Shown in pieces: positions 22,523 through 33,291 of a stretch of DNA of 41,656 nt. How positions within the stretch are numbered: the stretch's first letter is position 1; the number at the start of each line of letters is the position of its first letter. The stretch is from positions 24,118-65,773 of the forward strand of contig MNCI01028359.1 of assembly GCA_015680685.1 (NCBI GenBank), given 5' to 3'. A program made the position numbers and the translations under genes. Origin of the DNA: Gnetum montanum (lineage: Eukaryota > Streptophyta > Gnetopsida > Gnetales > Gnetaceae). Below the pieces are notes generated by a model. The model made no database searches, was not told the DNA's origin, and saw only the letters and a program-made list of their open reading frames with translations.

Positions 22523-23119
22523 ATGGCCCCAAAACGTGGACAACAAGAAGGTCCTGCTCAAGGTGCGATCGAATGATCTCAGAGAGGTGGAAGACAAGAT
22601 CCTACTAGAAAACATGCAGAATAGGAGGAAGAATCATTCAGTGTTCATCAAGAAGATCCTCCTACCATATGGTTTGGGCAGGTAGAAGTAGGAGATATCC
22701 TCTCTGAAAGTGGTGCCTGGTACTTAGGGGAAACATATCAATTTTTGCACAATGAAGAAGAAGGCACCATGGTTAACATTTGTGGTGTGACTATTGAATT
22801 CTCTGTTCAAGCCATTTTGGGAGTATTAAACCTTCTAAATATAGGGCCAAAAGTTGCTCAGAACTAGATGGACACTTTCAGAATTGAGCAACTTGATAAA
22901 CTATTGACAGAGAATAAAAGGGTGGTAGAAGAAAAAGAGAAGGCTAACTGGGATGCCTCTATGGCACATGCACAAAATTACGTGCATGCCAAGGCACTCA
23001 AGGCCTTACAATAGGAGAAAATCCAGGCCATACTTTGACGCCATCAAATTCTAAGACCTAGAGCTCAAGAAAAGGGAAATACACCAATGGAGAAGCCACT
23101 GCCACCAGGAACTACATGA
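22523..23119 (+). pseudogene. Second decayed reading frame of element A, unassigned
   Basis: From ATG 22523 one frame of 198 codons runs to TGA 23117-23119 with only five internal stops (22574, 22622, 22865, 23012, 23036), all TAG or TGA. Each is explained by a C-to-T change of CAG or CGA. It starts MAPKRGQQEGPAQGAIE. The middle is open for 80 codons and includes VEVGDILSESGAWYLGETY and VNICGVTIEFSVQAIL. After a stop comes a Glu/Lys-rich coiled-coil-like segment (LDKLLTENKRVVEEKEK). The G-V-x-I-x-F-S pattern faintly recalls the putative plant transposon protein domain found in some Athila/Tat-type elements, but this is weak. It lies about 150 bp before the 3' LTR, where some gypsy elements keep an extra ORF. 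Confidence 0.5.
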
Positions 23120-23258
23120 GTTCCATCATTTTGTAATCATAGTATTTTTCTGTGTTGTGTCTTCCCACACCGCGGCATTGTTTCATTTCTTTTTCCATCA
23201 ATAATCCCATACCTATCCACTATGTAATCACTGTAACTCAAGGACAAGTTTTTATTCA

Positions 23259-23270
23259 GTCATGGGGGTA
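23259..23270 (+). other. Polypurine tract region of element A
   Basis: GTCATGGGGGTA abuts the 3' LTR. The G-run next to TGATG is the likely primer for plus-strand DNA synthesis. The same block on the minus strand abuts the LTRs of B (27668), C (37868) and D (40126). Confidence 0.72.
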
Positions 23271-24098
23271 TGATGGGACGCGATATCTCATGGGCTACGT
23301 CCATCACAATATCGTGTCTTCCCCTGCGATATCGTGTACGTGATATCGCAGTCTGCTACAATGTCTATAAATAAGAAGTGACTCTCCCTTGTTCATCATC
23401 CTAGTTTCTATTATAACTAGACTCTAGCAGTTTGATCCCTCCAGAGTTAGATTATTTTTCTCGTGTCTGCCCACAGTGTGGTGAATGTAATTGTACGACA
23501 TCCTTTATTCGAGTGTGATGTACTTGGAAATGCACATGACTGGCAATAAATATTGCGATTACTTCATCATTGCAACATTCACTTTGTTATTTATTTATTT
23601 ATTTAATTGTTATTTACTGATTTCTTAATTAGTCTCTCACCCTTATCTCCTAGTAATGCGGAATGAGTACGACTTGATTATGAGCATTTAAGTGTGACTA
23701 CTTAGTAACCTAGTGGCATACCTAGGATCTATGCTTGGTAATCCCAGTGGTAGTCATGCACGAAGTCCAAGATGTGTATGGATGATCAAGGAATGGATGC
23801 TCATCGCACTTAGGCTAGATTAGACTCTTTTACCCTTTTCCTCCTAGCTTAGCTTAGTTAATATTACTTTCCACTGCCTTCAGGAGTAGCATTAGATTAG
23901 GAACACATCATACACCTCACTCTGGACTAAATCATACGTGACAAATATAATACTAGTCCAGGTGGGAAGATAGCAAACTGTGACCTAAGGATAACTATCT
24001 AGATGCCACAACTAGTCTGTTTACGGAGTTCAACCAGATCGTGCATGAAAACACTCGTATTCGTATGGTTGAGTGTAGGGGTACCTCACCATTTATCA
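23271..24098 (+). repeat. Element A 3' LTR
   Basis: 828 bp and colinear with 18077-18909. It ends TTTATCA, followed by the CCAAG target duplication. The first GATATC box and the last 8-bp-spaced pair are kept, while the boxes between are eroded. Confidence 0.93.
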
Positions 24099-24149
24099 CC
24101 AAGTAAATCTTGAGTAATCATTGTAAATCATAAGAAAATATTCTCTAAC

Positions 24150-24780
24150 ACCTATGCTGCAAGTTCTAATAGGTCATACTTGATCCAAATGAAATAATTG
24201 AAGAGGATGTTTAGTGGTAATATCATTCTTGCTTTTGAAGGATATGGATTTTTGCTTACCTTTTGGCATGGTTTGCGTACTTTATACTTCTTGGATTGGA
24301 TGTTGGATAGTTCTTCAATAATTTTATTTTTATAAAGCTTGCTAAGACTTTCAAAGTTTAGATGTTCCAACCTCCTATGCCACAACTAGTTGTCCTTTGA
24401 TTTACCAATTAAACACTTCAAATTATACCTACTGAAGCTACACTTGTCTATGATATAAACATTGCTTGATCTATATCCCATAAGATCATTAGTTTTTGGA
24501 TATTTAATAATGTAATCATTAGGTTAAAACAATACACATTTACCATCATCATATAACTAACTAATACTTAATATACTATGCTCTAATTCTACAACATAAA
24601 GAACATTATCAATTTTAGGTTAGTTCTTACCTCTAACTGTAACTTTTCCTTTTACTTGTTTTGTTATTTTTAAAAGTAACACTCCCATCAACATAGCTTG
24701 TAAGAGAAATAAATCTTGACCTATCACTAGTCGTATGTCTTGAACATTCATTATCAAGATACCAAAAGTGGAGGTTTTAT
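24150..24780 (-). pseudogene. Copia protease and GAG-pre-integrase remnant
   Basis: On the minus strand, WYLDNECSRHTTSDRSRFI (24700-24770) is the copia protease start, with DNE where active enzymes have D[ST]G. SVTFKN and later SILSIS.LYDDGKCVLF follow. The pre-integrase block LWHRRLEHLNFESLSKL (24330-24390) and a C-x2-C-less stretch KPCQKVSKNPYPSKAR (24200-24270) come next. Element A was inserted just downstream. Several stops are present. Confidence 0.83.
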
Positions 24781-24899
24781 CTTGTGATTACAACTTGGCC
24801 ATGCATGCCCTATACCTCATATTCCTTGGAATTCATAACTTTTTATCTTTATAATTTTATTCCTTCCTTTTGTACCTGCCTTAATTAGCTTTTAAGAAT

Positions 24900-25692
24900 C
24901 TTACATTGTCATAACTAAAATAGGATTTATAGGAATAACAATATTGAGTAATACTAAATTTATAGTAGTTATTATAATGAACACATATGCTTATTGGCAA
25001 AAGTTCATACCTTGAGTGATAATTCCCCCTATAGTATCTTTCCATGAAGGTAGTGTTGACTTGTATTCAAGTTCTAATTTAATAATAGCTTGCTTTTATC
25101 TCCCCATTATTAGGTTCATAATGACAATCCCATGTTCAAATTTCTTAACATAACCATACAGGACCTTTATTTCTTAAGCCTCAATCTTTAGATTTTGTTT
25201 ATGGATCTTCTACTTTACATTCTTGCATATGGCCTAAGGCAAGTCAAGTTTATCCTCATTATCCATTCTTTTCTTCCTTCATTTTGATTCTTTTCTCCTA
25301 ATGACATTAAAATAGCAGGAATATATTTTTTATTTGATTATAATGTATAGATTCAAGTTGATCTTAAATTTCCTTTCTAGTTTTGTAATAGGTAATTTGT
25401 TCAAGTACTTTTGGACATTGGACACCATGAAAAGCATTAATGGGCTTTTAATTTGCCATATGTGCCTTATTGTTTCATCTATCCAATGTTTCATGGATTT
25501 GAGCCTTGTGTAGGTATTTTCACTTCTTGTTGTGTGTATCTCCCTTGGTTTAGAATAGTCATGCTTAACTAATGGTCAAATATCAAAATCAATGGATTGT
25601 AAGAAACACCTCATTCTAGTTTTCCAATATTTATAATTTGATACATCAAATAATGAAGGCTTATTAGTATATTTCACACTTGTAATAGACAT
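24900..25692 (-). pseudogene. Copia gag remnant
   Basis: A start codon at 25690-25692 (minus) opens MSITSVKYTNKPSLFD followed by NYKYWKTRMRCFLQSID, the conserved start of copia gag (DUF4219/UBN2 type). Later blocks are fragmented by frameshifts, and a zinc knuckle was not recognised. Confidence 0.78.
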
Positions 25693-25743
25693 AATAAAAT
25701 GAGCATAAACTCTTGACAAAGGTTACTCTAAAATTCAAGAGAT

Positions 25744-25758
25744 CAAGCTTTGATACCA
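25744..25758 (-). other. Primer-binding site of copia, initiator tRNA-Met
   Basis: On the minus strand TGGTATCAAAGCTTG matches the usual copia primer site TGGTATCAGAGC, complementary to initiator tRNA-Met. It is 13 bp from the LTR edge at 25772 and fixes the orientation. Confidence 0.82.
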
Positions 25759-25771
25759 ATTATGGATCAAA

Positions 25772-26795
25772 TGTCATATCCTAAAGAGAGANGTGTGTAT
25801 ATGAATAGGATGTCTCAAATGATTTTGTACAATCAAAAATAAATTTAGCAGCCATAATTATGTTATTAGTATTTGAATATATCAAAGTACCATAATTATC
25901 TTATAGGTATTTGAATAAATCAAAGTAAAGCACTTCTTAATAAGATCAAAGAAAAATATAAGAAATAAAATGAAACGAATAGGCACACCAAAATTTATAG
26001 TGGTTCAGCTTGAGCTTAGTCCACTTTGTAGGGCTATCCAATCTCTTCAATCCCTAGGTTCACTTTCAATCGTTAAATCCATGAAGAAAAAATGTTATTT
26101 TCAAGGGTTTCTAGTATTCTTTTCATATAGCTAAAATTTTAAGGCGCAAATCCTCAAACTAGACCTTAAAACAAAGGGAAATAAAGTGATGCTAATATGA
26201 TCTTTCAATAGATTAAATCACATTCAATATAAACACAGATAATGCAAAAGATACAATAATAACGATTTTGGATTTCAAAGAGAGGTTTTTATTTTCAATT
26301 CAACTCTATTCCTTGTATAATTAAGCTTTTTCCCATAACTTACTTTGATCTTTCCTACTACTATTGAAATACTAATCTTGGTCCAACAATCCATCTCCAC
26401 TTGTATACCAATGGTCATGAGAGCAATGATATTTTCAAATGAATGCTATGCTCTTGGAGCTAAAATGACAATCTTTAATTCTTAACTCTTTTCTCATCTC
26501 ACAATGTTTGAGGCGATTTTTTTTATCTTTTATATTTCATCTTTCTTTCACTAAAATATAAATCTTAATTGGGAGCACTCAACCTATTTCTAGGTTAGTT
26601 GACCTTCTACTCTTTCTTGTGAAATTGTGTACTTTTGGTACACTTATCCTTCTTTTCTTTGGGCCTCTAGAATTGGGAAACTATCTTTGGCTGATAGTCT
26701 TAAGTTGGGAAACCTATGGAAAGGTTAGTTGATCTTAAGGATGATGCATTTTCTCTTACCATTATTAGCCCTTGTGTAGGTCAAACTTAAGAAAA
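25772..26795 (-). repeat. Copia 5' LTR, inner part
   Basis: This part starts TGTCATATCC next to the primer site and aligns with 13906-14870. It is cut at 26795 by element B. The outer 231 bp continue at 33061-33291. One unknown base is at 25792. Confidence 0.8.
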
Positions 26796-27667
26796 TGATG
26801 AGTGGGGAGGTACCCCCTATGCCCAACCATATGAATCACAATCGTTCACACATGATCCAGTCAAATTTTATGGATGGAACTAGTACTAGCATAGCATTTA
26901 GATCATTATGTCTTGATCGTAATTCGTTGTCTTCCCACTTGGACTAGTGGTAGCTTTGTCACATATGGTTTAGTCCAAAGCGAGGCATATGATTCTTGAT
27001 GTTGTTTCAACCTTATGCTACTCCTAATGATAACAAAGAAATTAATCATTTAAGCTAATTAACAATAGAAAAAAAGACTAAACTAGCCTACAGGTAATAA
27101 GTGTATGTTCCTAGCTTGCCGTACACATTCTAAACCCATGTATCCACTACTGGGATTACCAATTGCTATGCTACTGGGCAAACCAAGCAATAACACTACT
27201 GGGATTACCAAGAGAATATGTGTTTACACTTGAAACTGGTTGTGCTCATTCCACCAATTCATTAACATGCATGGAGATGTAAATATTAACTAAGTACATG
27301 GAATATAAATTACATTAAAAGTAAATTTAATCTAAGTCAAAGTGTTTTCATGAATAAGAACCAATATCGATCTTATTCTTATTTATGGAATGTGTTGAGG
27401 TACATTGCCACTTGAATAAGACATAGTACAATTGACTTAGATCCACACTACAGGCGCTCACTAATTATTCTCTAAGACTATGGAATAAAATTGCAAGAGT
27501 TTTATTGAAACTTATACCCAAACTATGTGCCCAAGCATTATATTTATAGATTACCACACATCTTGCAATATCAGATATTCGACATTGCATCTTGGCCCCT
27601 GATATTGAGTATCCAATATTAGGGCTCTGATATTAGATATTAGAGCTAGATAAAATACACTTCATCA
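26796..27667 (-). repeat. Element B 3' LTR
   Basis: 872 bp, TGATGAG...CATCA. The TATA box is the complement of 27541-27548. The U3 carries GATATT/AATATC boxes (27570-27650) that have drifted from the GATATC form, with one pair still at 8-bp spacing. Confidence 0.9.
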
Positions 27668-30550
27668 TACCTCAACAACTAAATGAAAACTCATCTTCGA
27701 ATGAACAAAAGGATGAATAAGTGCCTTACAAAATATTAAAAAGGCATGGGATTATTGACTAATGCTAACTATTGACTATCTTTGAGTGCTACATTATAAA
27801 ATTTTATTCAAGTGGATGCATACAAAATGACAAAGTAACAAAAATAGTATATAAACATTGATGATTACAAAATTTGCAAAGGTCTTTAAAAATCTACTAA
27901 AGGTAATTCTTCTTGTTGTCACTAGCAATGACAAACTTCAAACCTTGATTGTTATGTCGATGCTTCTATGATTATATGGAACATTCTTGAAGGCTGGACT
28001 AAAATTTCTTCTCATCATCCCATGGATCTAGCAAACATGCGATGCTTGAGCTACTATCTTACATGTGCTATGATTTGTCCATGGGCATATCCTCCATTGT
28101 CCCTCTCTTAGCTTCATTTTTGTGCTTGGGAAAAGACCTTCTTCCTTAAGCATTTCTTTTAGCATCACCTATAGTCACCAAAGGATCAACATTAGTTTTG
28201 GTAAATTTTTCCTTAATAATCAATCCTTTTCAAATTTCTTAGTTTGCATTTAAGCACAAGGTGATGACAATGTATTATGTCCAAGGCTATGAGGTAACTA
28301 AAATTATTAAGCTGTTCATATTATTTTGATTAATTACTATTAGTTATCATGATGTTCAAAAATAGGATGTTAGAAAAATTTCAAAAATTTCAAAAAATTT
28401 CAAAGTGCAGAAGTTTTTGAACAGTTGAAACCAAAGGTCTAATTTAGAATATTTCCAAGAAATATTAATGGATATGGAAATAGAAAAGTAGGAAAAATTA
28501 ATGAAATGAATGAGAATTAATCCCAAAATTATGCATAAATTCAAAGAAACTATCACTGATGTTTTGGAAGATGTGAAGGTTAATTTAGAGCCATGATCAA
28601 CAAAAGTTATGAAGTGGAACCTCGCCAAAGTAAGCTCCTAACCACTTCTATAGATGTCAGTAGGCATCCTAGAAATTAAATGTAGGTCATGTCTTTGTTC
28701 CAAACAACACATAACTGCAGTGGCTAGGATGTTACACTATACTACACAAAACCAAAAGGCTCATAATCACATGTAATAGTGAGGTGAATAATGGGATGAA
28801 AAGGGATTATAGAGATCGGGATGTAAGGTACTTAACCATGTCCACAATAGGTTTTTGTGAAAAATGTGATTAAAATGATCAGCATACCCATCCGTCCAAG
28901 TTCAGACCAAGTCCATACCATGAACAATGATCTTGCATTGATGTGTTCCTTCCTGTTGACCACCATGAGTCCATAACCACCTCAAAGAACAATCATCACT
29001 CCAAAAAGAGAAGAAAAGAAGAAGGAAGGAAGGGCCTTAGTTAGAGGATCACCTTCAAGCATAGGTAACATGTCTTTCCAACCCCATAACCAATGCTTGT
29101 AGCCTATTATTGTGTATAAGGTGTCTACTTTGAATTTCCATTATTATTTTTATTCTATTTTATTTTTGAATTGAAAACCACATCATGCAAAGATAGAGTT
29201 TCCTTTTTATTGGTCGACAAAGGAGTGATGATACAAGAGAACCCAACAAACCCCCTTGAGGTCACACCCTTTGCCATTCACACTTGGTTGTTTCCTCTTT
29301 CTTCAATGTACAAAGATCATTCATTAATTTTAGTTTCATGAAAGAAGAACCAAATTTTTTTCATGAAAAAAACTTTTTATTCAAAGAATTGGAGGGATGG
29401 ATGAGGTGGTCTCACTACTTTACATGATTACTTACCCAATCATCTTGATAACATAACATAAAGACCAAACACATAGCATTGAATTTTGCATCATGCCTTG
29501 GCAATATTATTAATAAAAACATGAAATACATTCATAAAACATAAAGAGAATGACTCAAGAGAAGAGAAAAATATAAAGAAATGGAAAACATATGAAGAAT
29601 CATAAAATTTTCAAAGAAATAGTAAAATGATAAAAAATTGTAAAACAAAAAAGGTGAAAAATACTTATTAGTTCTTGAACCAGGATGGATCATCTTCCCC
29701 CATGACTAATCTTTTGGCTGCAAATTTGGGAGATAGACTGCACAATTCTCTGGTTATACACCACTGGTTTCCCATCTATCACTGTTATCGATTTAAATAA
29801 TCATGTGGTAGCACATCTAACATTGGTGATAGTCTTGTTTGGATCATTTGAAGATGTATCTTCATCTAGACTTGAAGGTATTTTCATTTTGGGGAGTCCA
29901 AATGTATTTGCTTCTTCTTCTTAATTTTTTGTTTTAATTCCCAAGTCTCCATGTTTAATATCTTTTTCTAGTGTATAATCAGAGTGTAAGATATCTGTGT
30001 CTAAGTCCTCTATTTGGTCCATTTTCTCAATTATAGGACTAATAAGCAGATTAATTACATCCATGTATCTTTAAAAAAATTTTATATTCTCATTTTCAAG
30101 CCATTGGGTGTCTTTTGGTTTAGTGGCTACTACATAGATTAGTTTTTGTTCACACAGTTGTTCCTTAGATTTGCTATGGGTTGTGTTAATATTTTGAATT
30201 TTTGGTCCATAACTACACCCTTTACTGCTAGTGATGCATGGATTTTCCTATCTCTCCACAATGATAAGGTCATCATTTATGTCTTATGTTGGAGTGGTAA
30301 TGATTGTTGGCTTTTTTGTATGATTAGGAGACATTGTTCTAGTGAGGAAGGTTGTTGCATTAGATTGGCCTTATGCTGGTTTTGATGTGTTAGTAGGTCC
30401 ACAAGTGTTGTGCTTACACATGGGAACCATCTTAAAGAAAGGGTGTTTCCTAGATTATGGTGGAGATCTATTGGCATTATCATTTCTATGTATGTTCATA
30501 GCGCAAGTGGCATTCTTTCATTAATGTTGTGATGTTAAACATTCCTATGT
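27668..30550 (-). other. Element B internal non-coding region
   Basis: No supported gene. It begins (next to the LTR) with the polypurine-tract block and a conserved neighbour stretch shared with C and D. The stretch at 28960-29280 matches D (41270-41620), and its outer part matches C (38940-39045): 'gggccttagttagag', 'accaatgcttgtagcc', 'catgcaaaga' and 'cccttgaggtcacaccctt'. Short open frames here are not conserved. Confidence 0.6.
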
Positions 30551-30559
30551 TGCTAGTTG

Positions 30560-32072
30560 TGACATGTGATGCAGGTGAGCATAAGAATATTGAGGATATG
30601 ATGAAGGGTGAGAGATGTGAGGTGGTGATCCTTCAAAAGATGTTGTGGGTTGATGATATTTAAGAGAGTGGTAATAGTGATTTGAGGTAGAAGAAGTAGA
30701 ACTAGTTGGAGAAACAGGTTGTTGAATATAATATTTATATGGGTCCAGCTAGCAGTAAGGGTAGTGCTGATTTGATGATGGCCTCCCCCATGACTGTGGG
30801 TTTTTCCACTGCATTTGATAGTAGTTTTGAGGTTGATAAGAAGTCCCAATAGGATAGTACAGTTGGTTGTAGGACTATTTATAATTACCTTATGAGAAAG
30901 GTGATTCCCTAGGCATTTACTTTTGTATGAACTTGGGATTCAATGTAAAAGCCCAATACTCATATAGATGTAATATGACTAGGCAATAGCCTTTTGGATG
31001 GTCATATAGGTAGATGTCACATTCATCATCCTCTTCTATGGTTGAGTCTATAACCTCTTCTTTTATAGCTATTTTCCCTTTTTACTAATAAGTGTTCCTA
31101 GCTGTTTCTTGGTTCTTTTTCCTCCTTTTGTTGTGATCACTTGATTCATTTTGCATTATTCTCTCCTCTACAGTTTCTACGAAAGTTCTAAATTTCTCAT
31201 TTATCCATTCCTACATCTTATCTAACCTTGCTTCAAGCTCATCAATAGACTTTTGTATTGACAAGGTTTGTTGTGAAATCACCTCATCAAGAGCTGTCTC
31301 TTTTTCCTGAGGATAGATATGGATCCTATTCTTTTGAAGAGTTGGGTCCCAGTGATATTTCTCAACATTCTCTTGTTTACATACCTCTCCTTCTTCTTTT
31401 GCCACATGCTTGATTAGTGTTTAGATCTGATGGATTCCTAGTTCATATAACTGGCCTTGAGCATACATCCCAAGGGTCTCTCTCATTTGACTATGAAGCC
31501 CATCTATGATGTGGAAAGGTTTCTCTTCTTGAGAGAAACCATGGCCTATGAATCTATTTAGTAGAGAATAGTATCTATCTATAGCCATATTCAAGGGTTC
31601 ATGTTATTCCTATTTTCATCCAAATCTATTTCCTTAGGTTGGACACCCTATGCTCATTTTGATGTCTTTGGTTTTGATTTCTATCCTTATTTCAACCTCA
31701 TAGTAAAGCTTTATCTCTATGCCTATGTTCATCTTTGTTAGAACTAGAAGTTGAAGAAGAAGAGGAAGATGAGGAGCTAGGAGAATTACCATGGCTTCTA
31801 TAGTTCTCCCTTTGATCCTTTGATTTATCTTTTCTAGGTTTTGAGGAGGTCCTAGGCCTTGAGGCCTTCCCTAGTCTAGGACTTACTTCATCTCCTCAAG
31901 GATTATCTACTTTAGGTGAATGCAGTCCTTGAGTGTAGTAAGGATGGTCATGAACATATGAAACCCCAACATGAGATTGGTGACTTCAATTGTCTTCAAT
32001 GTATATCTTATTAGTTTTCCAATGAATTTTGTCTTCATATGATGCATTATTTCTTCCATGTGAAAGAGACAT
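30560..32072 (-). pseudogene. Element B gag remnant with internal deletion
   Basis: A start at 32070-32072 opens MSLSHGRNNASYEDKIHW, homologous to the element A gag start. A Ser-rich acidic stretch follows (31720-31800). The first half of the gag core, present in A and in the left gypsy element, is missing at about 31640-31760, where the text jumps to the LRKQI block. The rest follows: FHIIDGLHSQMRETLGMYAQ, an open run (31211-31405) with LDEVISQQTLSIQKSIDEL, the knuckle CDIYLYDHPKGYC (second Cys replaced by Tyr), and a long Pro/Tyr/Ser/His-rich tail (30560-30850). Many stops and shifts make it non-functional. Confidence 0.78.
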
Positions 32073-32178
32073 TGTTCTTAGTTTATGGTGTGTGTGACTT
32101 AATATTTTCTGAAAGATAATTTGTTAATGTGTTTACAATGATCGTGTATAATATAACCAATCTAGATAACTAGCACCG

Positions 32179-32196
32179 TCCTTGCCAATGATGCCA
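32179..32196 (-). other. Primer-binding site of element B, tRNA-Asp type
   Basis: The minus-strand sequence TGGCATCATTGGCAAGGA matches the tRNA-Asp primer complement at 12 of 18 positions, one base from the LTR. It is more eroded than the sites of the left gypsy element and element A. Confidence 0.68.
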
Positions 32197-32197
32197 A

Positions 32198-33060
32198 TGA
32201 TGAGCAGTGAGGTACCCCCTATGCCCAACCATATGAATCATAAGGATTCACACATGATTTGGTCAAATTTCATGGATGGGACTAGTGGTGGCATCTAGAT
32301 TGTTATAGCTTGATCATAGTTCACTATCTTTCCACTTGGACTATTGGTATTTTTGTCATGTATGGTTTAGTCCAAAGTGAGACATATGATTCTTGATGCT
32401 ATTTTGGCCTTATGCTACTCCTAATAATAATAAAGAAATTAATTATTTAAACTAATTAACAATGAAAAGTAAAGTCTAAAATAGCCTACGGGTGATGAGT
32501 TTCCATTCCTAGCTTTCTATACACATTCTAAACCCATGTATTCACTACTAGGATTACCAAGAGCTACACTACTAGGCAAACTAAGCAATAACACTACTAG
32601 GATTAATTAAGAAAATACGTGTTTACACTCAAAATTGGTCATGTTCATTCCACCAACTCATTAATGTACATGAAAATGTAAATATTAACTAAGTACATGG
32701 AATATAAATTACATTAAAATTAAATTTAATCTAAGTCAAAGTGTTGCAATGAATAATAATCAATCTCGATCTTATTGCTGTTCATGGAATGTGTTGAGGT
32801 ACATTGCCACTCAAAAAAGATGCTATACAATTAACTCAGATCCACATTTCAGGCACTCACTAACCATTCTCTAAGACTATGAAAAAAGATGCAAGAGTTT
32901 GGCTACTCTATTAACAAAACTTATGCCAAAACCATGTGCCCAAGCACTATATTTAACACATCCCACGATATCAGATATCTGACATTGCATCTTGGTCCCC
33001 AATATTGAGTATCTGATATCAGTGCTTTGATATTAGAGCTAGATAAAATACACTTCATCA
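32198..33060 (-). repeat. Element B 5' LTR
   Basis: 863 bp, colinear with 26796-27667 and ending with the same 14 bases, 'aatacacttcatca'. The TATA box is eroded (32950-32956). Confidence 0.9.
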
Positions 33061-33291
33061 AAAAGGTTTGTCAATCTTAAGTACATGTAATTTCCTAACT
33101 ATGTTTAGTGAACTCTCATGTAGATTGATCTTGAGTATAGTCATCAACCTATCAAACTATTTTGTTGCTCAAAAAGTGATTCAAGTAATCGAAGGACTAT
33201 TGATTTTTGGTAACAAGCTTTGCCATCAAAAACTTGTTAAGGCATCTTTCACTTTGATGAACATCATGAATTTTGATGTTCTAAATATCCA
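33061..33291 (-). repeat. Copia 5' LTR, outer part
   Basis: This aligns with about 14880-15128 ('aatttcctaactatgtt', 'tttgccatcaaaaa', 'aaggcatctttcactttga') and completes the LTR interrupted by element B. The outer boundary near 33291 is approximate. Confidence 0.77.

Larger units (their letters stand above)
18072..24103 (+). mobile_element. Element A: gag-only LTR retrotransposon with target duplication
   Basis: The element proper is 18077-24098 (6022 bp), flanked by identical CCAAG at 18072-18076 and 24099-24103. The order on the plus strand is LTR (18077-18909), tRNA-Asp-type PBS (18911-18928), gag (19054-20178, with its tail running into the N gap), about 2 kb of apparently non-coding DNA, a second decayed frame (22523-23119), polypurine tract (23259-23270) and LTR (23271-24098). 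No protease, integrase or RT motif was found, although up to 210 bases are unknown. This fits the class of terminal-repeat retrotransposons with a GAG domain. The LTRs differ at many positions, mostly transitions, so the insertion is old. Confidence 0.9.
26796..33060 (-). mobile_element. Element B: gag-only LTR retrotransposon
   Basis: 6265 bp on the minus strand: 5' LTR (32198-33060), tRNA-Asp-type PBS (32179-32196), gag (about 30560-32072), about 2.9 kb without coding signal, and 3' LTR (26796-27667). No protease, RT or integrase motif was found. The insertion splits the copia 5' LTR; the left flank ends GAAAA and the right flank begins AAAAG, consistent with a slightly eroded A-rich target duplication. 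The intact copia 3' LTR (around 14880) shows the empty site. Confidence 0.87.
13906..33291 (-). mobile_element. Ty1/copia LTR retrotransposon, interrupted twice
   Basis: One copia element on the minus strand. Its own sequence is about 7.1 kb: 5' LTR (25772-26795 plus 33061-33291), gag and protease (about 24600-25700), GAG-pre-integrase (24150-24400), integrase (about 17500-18071), RT and RNase H (15790-17300), and 3' LTR (13906 to about 15128). Element A sits between the pre-integrase domain and integrase, and element B inside the 5' LTR. The flanks ATTGAA (13900-13905) and ATTCAA (33292-33297) may be the remains of a target duplication, but they are imperfect. The domain order protease-integrase-RT-RNase H is the copia signature. 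Confidence 0.88.

Noticed and set aside
28356-28628. Minus-strand 90-residue frame in element B
   Set aside because: Hydrophobic and repetitive, no homologue in C or D at the matching place, and no known motif.
26791-33065. Perfect target duplication for element B
   Set aside because: The flanks GAAAA and AAAAG share only AAAA; an eroded duplication is likely, but a perfect one cannot be claimed.
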